From the NCBI GenBank assembly GCA_024180945.1, contig JAKSGN010000006.1, positions 1,178,001 through 1,242,000 on the forward strand: 64,000 nt of DNA, given 5' to 3'. Position numbers and translations under genes: made by a program. The DNA comes from Macrophomina tecta (Eukaryota > Ascomycota > Dothideomycetes > Botryosphaeriales > Botryosphaeriaceae). A model generated the notes under the pieces. That model did no database searches, had not been told where the DNA came from, and worked only from the letters and a program-made list of their open reading frames with translations. Positions 1 to 9,330 of the stretch are shown here, one piece after another (the stretch's first letter is position 1; each line of letters begins with the position of its first letter).

Positions 1-896
1 TGATATTTTGGACGAAGGAAATCCCAGACTAATATTAACTCCAAATATGCTCTCTGGTTGTGTAGCTGCCGGGCTGCATGTCGGAAGGAGTTTCCAAGAA
101 TTCCGTGTCCTTCGGTGTCGCGGCAATCTAACGTGGAAACACAGCGTGTAGGAAATGACGATATGAAGACCGTAGGGCTGTTATCGATACCGAGCACGTA
201 GTGAAGAGATCAAATCTTGAGGGCTCGTATGTTTTGCTAAGTGGGGAAGGCAGCGATACGACGAAGCATGATTCACTTAACATTGTCGTGTGGCTCGATT
301 GATTTAAAGGGAGCACCATGGAAAGATAGACTCATCACGCAATTATGAGGCGAGAAGATTGTGGATGGAGCCAGACTCTTGCTGCGGTCTACGCGACGGT
401 TGGGAATCTGTGTGCAGACCACCTGTAGCTACCCGTGGATAGATATCTCTCCTTACCAATCCTCACGCACCCTCATCACCCACCTTGGTTGCCCTACCCC
501 TGCATATATCGTAACCCGATCGATAATGGACTGGCAATGGTTCGGTGACCCACACTACCTTGCCCGTTGCGACCGCGTCTCTAGTGTAAGCCAACGGCCT
601 TTTGAACAGACTGCTCGCTAATTGAGTGACTAGATGGTTCCAGATGATACTTGTAACGAGCTTTTTATTGTGCCACTTGCGTCTTAAACAGAAGCAATAC
701 TCCAACTATACAGATTCGATCTCATGGCGGAGAGAACTCACCGCCCTCTCGCTCTACAACAGCTTACTCTCACAACGCCCACTCCAACACCCTTATGCAA
801 CTATTCTTAACACTTTCCTCCCCAAGTCAACCAAGATCCGCTTCTTTGCAGATCCCGGCCTTCTTGATCTCGACGCCACCGCCGCCCCTATCGCGA

Positions 897-1070
897 ATGG
901 ACGTCATCGACGCCACCGACATCGCTCGCGGGCTGCTCGAGCTCAAGCCTATGGAGCCTCTTCCCATCGAACGGGGACCCCTGACCAGCAGCGACGGACG
1001 CCCTACCCTCGCCTTCGTCCCCACCGGCACCAATGTCCTTCGCGCACGTAATTCCCCCGAAGAGCCTTAA
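897..1070 (+). CDS. Possible small ORF or first exon, unknown function
   Basis: An ATG at 897 opens a 57-codon frame beginning MDVIDATDIARGLLELKP that ends at 1070. Its composition looks protein-like (acidic and hydrophobic residues alternating), unlike the Ser/Pro/Arg-rich shadows around it. A GTAATT sequence near residue 50 could be a weak splice donor, so it may be the first exon of something larger, but I found no convincing second exon. I recognise no family. It could equally be chance. Confidence 0.18.
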   Translation: MDVIDATDIARGLLELKPMEPLPIERGPLTSSDGRPTLAFVPTGTNVLRARNSPEEP

Positions 1071-1699
1071 AGACCTTGGGCCATTTGGATTAGGGAGACG
1101 CCGAATATGACGTATTGGCAAGACACGTGTTCCATCTTACCCACTGGTCTTCATGACCGCGAACCTGAAGAGGCAGAGGACGGAGGCGGGGTAATCAGGC
1201 AAGTGTGGTGGAGCGCGCCTATTTAATCAGACTCAAATCGAGGTATGCAGTGCCGTGTGTGTGCGGCGGGAAGTCTCGGCCCTGCCCCGCCCCCCGGCAC
1301 CAATGAGCTGCATCCCCCTCCATACTTTCATAGCCGGCGTCTGATATGCGCATGGGTGTTAAACGACAACTTTAAAAATCTAAATGCGCCCCTTGAATGA
1401 CGGCGGCAGAGTCATGAAAAACGCCTCGACCTGAACTTGTTGGATCTGGTAGGAGATGATTTCAACTAAGGATCAAATTCGTTTTCATCGTTGATAACAG
1501 TATTTTCATATACATGTATATGGGTTCTCTTTCTGAAGTATGTATAGTGCTCCTCCCCTCCCTTGCTTCCGCCCGCCATCGACGCCAGACCGACAGCAAG
1601 GCAGAGGGACAAAGAGTAACCAGAAGACAGGTCCAGCCACCACAAAACTCTCCAACAACCACATCTCGTGGACAGAAAGTTATGTATAAAAGTTAAGGT

Positions 1700-1724
1700 A
1701 AAAAAAAAAAAAAAAAAAAAAAAA
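1700..1724. repeat. Poly-A tract, 25 nt
   Basis: An uninterrupted run of A on the plus strand. It lies downstream of the minus-strand GPI-protein gene and is not adjacent to any recognisable retroelement. Confidence 0.9.
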
Positions 1725-1966
1725 GAAGTGTGTCAAGAAAGAAGAAGCAGGAAGATTGTGCACGTAATTTGAACAGATCCTACACAAAAATCCACCTTGA
1801 AGAACTTATCGTGGACCCTGATACGGATGAGATCCTTGCCCTTGCCCTTGCCCTAGGTTCCTGTGCTCTCGTGAGCGGGAAAGACTTCTCCCCGGCAGTA
1901 CAAGACATTAGCGGCCACCCGGGGGACGAGTAACATGTACTTCGGACATCCTCTCCGAACCCGTTC

Positions 1967-2713
1967 TTACAAGATTGCGAGCATCCAGCCCGCGACCGCG
2001 AGCACAGCGGACGTAACAACGCCCGAGCTGACAACCGCACCGGGCACAGCGGCGCCCGTCGAGCTAGCAGCCGGAGTAGCGGAGCTGCCGCTGCTGGAGC
2101 CGTCACTAGAAGAGTCGGAGTCGCTGCCGCTGGTCGAGGTGGCCGAGGAAGAGCTGCCGCTCTTGCTCTTGCTCGCGGTCTTGGTCGTCATGGTGCTGTT
2201 GCCGCCGTGGCTGCCATTGTGGCTGCCCGAGGCGGTGCTGTTGCCGTTGCTGTCGGTACCATTGCCTCCGTTGCTTCCATTGCTGCTGCCGCTCAATGTG
2301 GCGCCGGGCGTGGTGCCGGGCGTGGCGACCGCCGCGCCGCCGGTACCGGGCGTCGTGATGGAGGCGCCCGAGCCGGATCCCGGGGTCGAGGCGCCAGTGT
2401 TGCCGGCGGCGGCGGGGGTGCCGAGGACGGGCGTGGCGTAGGAGGAGCCCGAGTAGGAGTAGCCGCTGGGCTGGGTGTCGGAGAGGAAAGCATCGGCGTC
2501 GTCGCTATAGCCGCCAGTCGAGGAGGGCGAGGCGGCAGTCGAGCTGGAGCTGGACGACGGGGTCGAGGCGGCGGGCGTGTTGACGCGAGAGTAGGAGTAG
2601 CTGTACTGCTGCGGCATGGTGTCCGCCGCGAAGTTGTTGGGGTCCTGGGCCAGGGCGCCGCCGGTGGTGGCGAGGAGGGCGGCGGAGGAGATGAGGAAGG
2701 TGGTGGAACGCAT
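1967..2713 (-). CDS. GPI-anchored Ser/Thr/Gly-rich cell-wall protein
   Basis: Intronless 248-residue protein. An N-terminal signal peptide (MRSTTFLISSAALLATTGGALA, about residues 1-22) is followed by a low-complexity region very rich in Ser, Thr, Gly and Asn, with small Tyr-Ser repeats near residues 38-43 and 85-90. The C-terminus is a hydrophobic tail (about the last 22 residues, ending GWMLAIL) preceded by small residues, the usual layout of a GPI attachment signal. This predicts a secreted, heavily O-glycosylated protein of the plasma membrane or wall. No catalytic domain is visible and no family can be named. The start ATG sits directly before the signal peptide. Long Arg/Gly- and Pro-rich frames on the opposite strand are shadows of its codon use. 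Confidence 0.8.
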   Translation of the reverse strand: MRSTTFLISSAALLATTGGALAQDPNNFAADTMPQQYSYSYSRVNTPAASTPSSSSSSTAASPSSTGGYSDDADAFLSDTQPSGYSYSGSSYATPVLGTPAAAGNTGASTPGSGSGASITTPGTGGAAVATPGTTPGATLSGSSNGSNGGNGTDSNGNSTASGSHNGSHGGNSTMTTKTASKSKSGSSSSATSTSGSDSDSSSDGSSSGSSATPAASSTGAAVPGAVVSSGVVTSAVLAVAGWMLAIL

Positions 2714-3742
2714 GGTTGATGTGTTGTTGGGTTGGTACGTCTGGGAAGTCGGGGTCGTTTATGTGCAGGTTGATTTTTTCGGACTGAGCAGGACTTTTTC
2801 GTTTTACTTTCGTGACGAGGAAAGACGAATGCAGCGGATGGAAAGAGCGTGTTGTAGGCCAGCAGCACTTCAAGGGTAAAAGATAGGACTTGGATAACCG
2901 GGATCCAAAGAGCGAGAGAACAGAGTGGGCGCGCTGCAGCGAAGAACGGTGAAAAACAAGGGACAAGGCCTGGGCCAAGGAGCGGATTTGTTTTTATAAA
3001 AGAGAAACAAGCAGAAAGTGGGCTGGTTTGGTTCTCAAATGAGGTCTGGGGATTAAGGCTGATGCCTCGGGCCAATGCAAGAAACAGGGGTGGGCGAGCT
3101 GGTGAAACAAGCAGGCGATCCTCCGATTGGCTGGAGGGTGGGGTTTTGGGCGTCTTGGCGGCCGCCTTCCCGTTGTTTCAGCCTTTGGCGCAGGGGCTGA
3201 CGAGCGGGCCCGGATGTGGCGATGCGAAATTGGGAGTAAGGGATGTGTGATGCCGATAGGCAGCGGCTGAGAGAGCGGCTGTTGGCTTCAGAGAGTGTGC
3301 TGAGGAGACGATGCGTTATGGAGGACACTGTGATGAGATGCAGCGAGGAACGCCGCGGTGGCCGAGTGCTCCTATATATGTCGGCCTGGCAGTCCTCCCG
3401 CTGCTATCTTTGGACCCTTGGCTGTAAGGCAGGATACACGCAAGCCCTTCAATCTGCATGCGCCGCGTCGCCCGTGGCCGATGCCCACTCTACATCCCGG
3501 CTTGCTCGTAATGGGCCTGCCCGAGAGCGGAAGGCAAGCCACATCTCCTGGAATGTCCGCGCCCATTCGACCAAACCTCCGGCCAAGGCCCCAGCCACAT
3601 GCTCCACGCAGATCGCCAATTGGCTGTGTCTCTGTCATCAATGATTCAATTCATTAGTCTATGATATACCCATGTAACCCATTAACAATGGCGCTCTAGC
3701 TAAGCTCCTTTTTTTGGTATCCTCTGCACACCCCACCCATGC
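2714..3742. other. Intergenic: GPI-gene promoter and transporter 3' flank
   Basis: About 1 kb with no supported coding frame. It carries the upstream region of the minus-strand GPI-protein gene (right of 2713) and the 3' flank of the minus-strand transporter gene. Confidence 0.7.
2991..2998 (-). promoter_or_regulatory. TATA-like element upstream of the GPI-protein gene
   Basis: Read on the minus strand this is TATAAAAA, about 280 bp upstream of the ATG at 2713. The spacing is compatible with a fungal core promoter that has a long 5' UTR. Based on motif alone. Confidence 0.35.
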
Positions 3743-5914
3743 TTATATTTCCAGCTTCTCATTCTCGCTCTCCGAGCTGCTCGCCGCTGGTCCGCGGGGG
3801 CTATTACCGCCCTTGGTCTTTTCCAGCGTCGATATCTGCGGCGTCGGCATCGGTGTCGACCGCGCCGTGCGTGTGAAGTAGGAGGAAATCCCCTCGCTGA
3901 ATTCGTCGTCCTCCACTCCGTAACCACCCTTGGCCTCCTCCTGCTGCTTGCGCTCCTGCCACGCCTCCCAGTCGCCGCGCATCTCCTCAACCCTCTGCTT
4001 GTAGTCGGCGTCCGCATCGTAGTACTTGCCAACACCGCGGATGCGCTCCCACACCGACAGATGCTTGGGGTGGATGGCGATACCGTGGTAATCCTGCTCA
4101 CGACCAGCGCGGATGTACGTCCACCGCCTTTCCTGCTCCTTGAGGTCCAGACCGGTCGTGTCGGGCAGGAAGAGCCAGGTCAGAAGAGCACCGGCCAGAC
4201 CGAACCACGGAACGACGTAGAACTTGGTCTGAGTGTCGATGTAGTTGTACAGCACCGCAGCGAGCAGTGCGCCCAGCTTACCCATGGCCGCAGAAAAGCC
4301 GTGTGCCGTGGCACGGATGGGAGTGGGGAACACCTCGGCTGCGACCAGGAATGTGACGGAGTTCGGGCCGAATTGGTTGAAGAAGGAGGACAAGAAGTAC
4401 ATGGTCTGGAACTCGTGGATGTGCTCGGGCGACGTGTAGTACTCATAGTTGAAGGCGGGGACAACGAAGAGGATGAAGTCAAGCATGAAGCCAACGATCA
4501 TCATCCACTTGCGACCATCTATCGCATCATTAGTGAGTCATCAACCAGGCCGCCTTGGCGAGTGTACTTACAGAGCTTGTTGTCAATGAGGAAAGAAGCC
4601 AGGTAGTAGCCGGCAAGAGACACAGCCACGTTGATCAGGTTGTACTCCCAGCTGACCATGACATCCTTGCTCGTGGTGATGACGGCAATGAACTGGTTCT
4701 GGAACAGCTTGTTGCCGTAGAAGAAGACGTCGTTGGCAAACCAGGCACCAGCAGTTGCGATGATACGGGGTCCGAAGTAGGAGAAGGTGAGTTTGAGCGA
4801 CTGGGTGTCGTAGCCGGTAACGTTCTGCTTCTTCTTCTGAATAGCCAGCTGCCTTCCCGCTGACTTCATCTTGTAGGCACGGTAGAAAACGAGCCACAGG
4901 GTGCCGACGGCCGGAATGAAGAAAGACACACGGTAGGTCCACTGAGCATCAGACTTGGCATAAGGCGGGCCGCTGTAACCGTGGGTGATACGGAGGAGCA
5001 CCATAAGGATAACAACGTTAAGGAACTGGCCCCATCCCTGCATCAAGAAGGCACTGGTAACCTTGCGACCACGGTGGAGTCTGTCCTCCCTAGTAGAGAC
5101 CTTTCCGGAGCCAACTGCACCCTCCATTCCCGAGGTCGCCGTCATAGGGTACTCTCCACCGACACCGATGCCGTAGAAGAACAGAGCCCAGACGTAGCAG
5201 ATGACCCAGCCGTTCTGGGTCACGCCCCAGGCAGCCGTCAGCATGAGAAGACCGACAAACATGATGACCGCATCCTGAATCAGGCCCCACCGGCGACCAA
5301 TCCAGTCACCAATGATACCGACCAGGATTTGGCCAACAATAATTCCGCAAATCTCGAGGTAATCGATGGCCTGGGTCCAGGTCTTGTTGCAAACCTCATG
5401 CGTCTTCCAGCAAGAGGCGAAAGTGTCCTCTAGCAGGGGCCTGACGTTGCCAATGGAGAAAAGCACATATCTGAAACAGGTTAGCTGCAGCCAAGATGAG
5501 ATGCCAAGGGAAGTCTTGCCCTTCGAGAAGCAGCCCCATGCCAGGAACGATGCAGTTCTTGAAGTAGTAACCGAACAGGGAGAAAGCACCAACAAACCAC
5601 CCAATTGGAGCAAGGACGCCGCTGAAGCGGCTGGAACTGGTCTTGAACATAGTCCAGAATTCGGCCGTCTCTTTCTTGGCCTCGGCCTTGTCGACGCTGG
5701 AAACGAACTTCATGCGCTGGAGGAGACTCATGTCGGCCCAATACGTCCCGGAGGCATCGAAGCTGTCGTCGGGGCGGAGCAGGAAGTCAAAGACGCCTTT
5801 CTCATTGGGGTTCATCTCGTGGATATCTCTTGTTGCGACATGGTCACCACCCATGTTCGGGCCATGAGGGGCGGCAATGCCGTAGTCCCTCAATGAGCTT
5901 TCAGTGGCAGCCAT
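3743..5914 (-). CDS. MFS transporter, PHS (phosphate / glycerophosphodiester) family
   Basis: Three-exon gene: 5914-5577, 5470-4572 and 4518-3743, giving 670 residues. It predicts a 12-helix plasma-membrane proton symporter for inorganic phosphate or a glycerophosphodiester. The PHS hallmark GIGVGGEYPMTA follows helix 4; a GDWIGRRWG loop lies between helices 2 and 3; KLYGRKWMM spans the second intron. The N-terminal extension (about 100 residues) and C-terminal acidic/Ser-rich tail are cytosolic. Intron 2 (4519-4571) is clear, GTAAGT to TAG. Intron 1 is less certain: the acceptor TTTCAG at 5471-5473 with a GCTAAC branch site is good, but the best donor giving a continuous helix 1 (GTTCGG, at 5576) is weak. 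An alternative GC donor near 5520 also keeps frame. Substrate cannot be fixed from sequence; the family is known for PHO84 and GIT1 relatives. Confidence 0.85.
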
Positions 5915-8900
5915 TGTGGGATGTGGAAAGGAATGGGCGAGGAGAGAGCTGGTTGCGTGGCGAGGCCGGAGAAGCGGGGGTTATTGATATAATACCGCTT
6001 CCGGAGCGTGGTCGCGTGAGCTCCTACCCGTAACAGAAGCGTGCTCACTACGCGGCTTGGCGGTGAAAAGTTTATGCAGCCGCGGCGCCCCGTTGACGTG
6101 GTCAAACGAGGATGAGGCTAACTGGGGAACCGGGCCCGGAGCTTGCGCGCTCGGGCGACGTCTGGAGGGGATGCGGAGGGGGGAGGCGCGATTGGCCTGG
6201 GGGAGGCGCGACGAAGGAGTGAAGGTCCGCGAGGAACTTCTTGAGCCTCAGGCAGACAGGGTCTAGGGGACCGGCGATGCAGAGGGTGTCGGAGGTTGAG
6301 AGAGGAGGAGCAGAGGGCGAGTTTAAAGGCAAAGGCGCAGTGAAAAGCAGGCCCGCCTCTGCGGACCACAGAGCCACCCATGCGAGCGGGCGGCAGCCCA
6401 AGCCGGCTTGGAATTTTTCTGGCGGGAGCTTGACAGCCGCCGAGGCCAAGGGAAGGCGCGGTGGAGCTTCGACTTTTTCGGTGGATCTGATCGCCAGAGG
6501 CCATGTTCAACACCGCGATTTCGCGAGTGGCGGGAGCCAATCAGCGCTGCCGACCAGAAAACGTGCGAGCCTCGAGGCCTCGACTGGTTGCGGACTCCGC
6601 CGGGGCCAAGCTCGCCTCCGCGCCACCTGCAGGGTCCGAGAATCGACCTCCATCTTCTGATGCAACGCTCTCCTGGCACTCATCACGACCGGCTCGGCCC
6701 TCTGCCACTCGCAGGCCCGCGCCTCTTCACGAGCTGCAAAAAGTAGGGCTGCGCCTCGTTTTATTCAATTAGAGGCTGTCCGCGGTGCTGTCTTTTTTTG
6801 TTTTTCTTTTTTAACTTCCGCTGTTGTACCGTTGTCAGAATTGCTGTTGGCCAGGTCACATTTTCCCCGGCCCCCGCAAGGCGCATCCAGGCCTACGCGG
6901 AGATACTGCATCAGAGGTTGCCCCGACCTCGTGAGATCCACAGTGCTGTGCCGCGCATGTCGCGCCTTGCGTCCGACAGGCGTGCGAGAGCCGAGAACAG
7001 AGCCATTGACATGTTCACTTCCGAGACCTCACGCGCACAGATGCGTCCTCTCTTCGCTTTCCTTTCATGCGGAGCGTAGCATCCGCACTAGCACTGCCTT
7101 GAAGCCGGGGCGCCGGCTCCGATGCGCAGGCTGCCGAGTGACGAGCGTGCACCGGCTTCCATGCACTATGCAGCAGCATAGTGAAAGAGGCGTCCCAGCT
7201 GCCAGGACACGGGTACTCGAACGCGGCTGTTCGTGTCGTGCAGAACCAGCCACTGCGAGTGCGGTGGGGTCCCACGTGTCGGCCCAATTCGCATCAAGAC
7301 CCTCTCTAAGCCTCCCATGCACTCCTGAATGACCCTTGACCATCACCTCCAAACCGTAAGCTGACGACCGCTAGCCGTCAGGCAGTGTCGTCATCGTGAT
7401 TGTGAAGATCTACTGCAGCTGAATCGGCAGTCCCACAAGGCCGGTTTCCCAAGACTGCGCCCAGAGCAATCAAGCCCGCACGCCGCGCCGCTGACAACGG
7501 CAGCATGCGCTCCCATGCAAGCCATCCGCCTGGATCCGGCCGTGGCACAAACAAGACGACGCCCAGCGCCGGGGTCTTTCTTGGTAAAAGCGCCACAGAG
7601 GCTTGTCGCAGTGCTCGGCTTGATTGGGTTTGATGTACCACCCTCAGCACATCTCAGTTGTGCGCCTTTGCAACCGTGCAGAACTGACAAGTCGCGCAAG
7701 CTTGGACGAGGCTGACCGTCTAAATCTGCTCACGTGCCCTTTTCCGAGGCCCTTATCAAACTCGCGCTCACAGTTGAGATGGGAGTGGCTCTGCAGTCGT
7801 GCCAAGCAATTCGACCGAGTCGAGGTGCTTTCAATCTCCCGAGGAATGAGCTTCGCTAATAGTTGTATCTCACGGGTCGGAAGGGCCCCTGTGCTCCACA
7901 TAGCGACTGCCACTTGCAGGCGTGATCGCTGGTACAGTGGTCCCGGCTCGGGCCTTGCGGCTTTGGGGTGTTAGCGCTGACACCCTCGATGGGCCCGCTG
8001 GTTAGACTATGCCTGATCCCACGTCCCGAAGACTCCTGATAAGTTACTTTGAGTGAAATGTAGAGGACTGGCGTTTAATAATGCAGTGCATCAATATTTG
8101 CCTTGCCGTTGGTGTCGCGTCTGGAGCAGCATAGTACCTTTGACAGTTTGCAGTTGCGGAAGAGCAAATGAAGACGCAAGGGAATTTCTCGAATACGAAT
8201 AGAAGTGACGAAGCTTCCGGAAACCACCGAAGGTGGACGTCTTTTTTTTTTAAAAAAAAAAAAACCGAAAGAAAGAAAAAGACGGAAGTGTGCGGGAAAT
8301 TGAACGGAAGGCCTTCATGTGAGCTAGAATCTAGCTGGAACGACTAGACTTTTTGGCGTCGACGAGACCTATACGAAGTACTCGTACGAGGTAACTACAG
8401 AAGTATTAGAGCGAAAACACGTAAGAGAAGTCATGGCGTTCTTCCCAACGCAATCTTCCTGTAAAAGTAGTTGCGGATACCCGATCGAAAGTTCCGGTTC
8501 GTGAAGTGCGGGCGAGGTATGCTGTAGTGCTTTTTAGACTGGAGCTCACAGTTGTTACTTGCAGACCCACTCATAGTTGCGAGCAGGAGAACCCGCCCAA
8601 ACTATGGGAAAGCTGGTCGTCGAAGTTCCATGCACGTCAAATGCGGCGCTGTAACCTAACGATCACGTGCCTAATGCCTAGGACTTCGAGGTGCTTTCGG
8701 GCTGTCAGTAGCAGATCATCAGAATCCCGAATTATGATGGATCAGTGGTACTGAATGGCAGTGACAGAGCAGATTCTGACATGGGAAGGCCCAGGCGATG
8801 CATGATTGACGTTGTCGACGGCCTTGGCATCATGGCTCTGTAGGAGTGTGGAGTCCCGCCCGTGGAACTTTGGTAGCACAGCGGCAAGTGGGTTCCTGAT

Positions 8901-9330
8901 TGACCATAACTGCGTGATATTTAGTGGATGAGATTGAAGGAGAATTTAGACACGGTGTGGAGGGTCGAGTACAGGCACTCGTGACAGAAAGTTGAGTCGC
9001 GCTTGAGGCAGGAGCCTGGTCGCGTTCCCGCATTTGCACGCGTCAGGGCCCGAGCTTTCGCCTTTCCATTTGCCGCTACTCACTCAGACTCGAACTCGAC
9101 GCTCACCAACTTCGCCCCACCATCGCCTCACAACCCCAAATTCCCGGACCCCCGCTCACCAGACTCAAGAATGTCTAGCAGCGGTCCATAGCACGTTTAG
9201 GAATCCCCGCGAGAACGCAGAGCTACCTCCGTCGGACCACGTACCTGCCTCCGTCGGCCGCCCACCCTCGCCACCCGGAAGTACCAGCCCGACTGCGACC
9301 TTGCTCGCTCTCGCCTCCAACTCGGCTGCA
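5915..9330. other. 3.4-kb intergenic region
   Basis: No supported gene. The left 1-2 kb is GC-rich and is the upstream region of the PHS transporter; the right end leads into the SNM1 gene. CT-rich stretches occur near 6790-6815. Many GC-driven frames exist on both strands but none shows a domain or exon structure. A T10/A13 tract lies at 8242-8264. Confidence 0.55.
8242..8264. repeat. T10-A13 homopolymer junction
   Basis: Ten T followed directly by thirteen A, a perfect AT palindrome core that could form a hairpin. It is in gene-free DNA. Confidence 0.85.

Larger units (their letters stand above)
1..1966. other. Left-edge region, no supported gene
   Basis: No open frame here has a recognisable domain. 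The only coding-like piece is the short frame at 897-1070, listed separately. A run of 25 A residues lies at 1700-1724. The right end is the 3' flank of the GPI-protein gene, which is transcribed leftward. A gene entering from beyond the left edge cannot be excluded. Confidence 0.5.

Noticed and set aside
1700..1724. A25 run as the tail of a retrotransposon
   Set aside because: No reverse-transcriptase coding sequence, target-site duplication or recognisable element precedes it.
2207..2719. 170-codon Gly/Arg-rich frame on the plus strand
   Set aside because: Antisense to the Ser/Thr-rich GPI protein; composition follows from complementing TCC/ACC/GGC codons.
7273..7736. CACGTG sequences as Pho4-type sites for the PHS transporter
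   Set aside because: They lie 1.3-1.8 kb upstream of the start and CACGTG recurs elsewhere in the window, so no specific link is supported.
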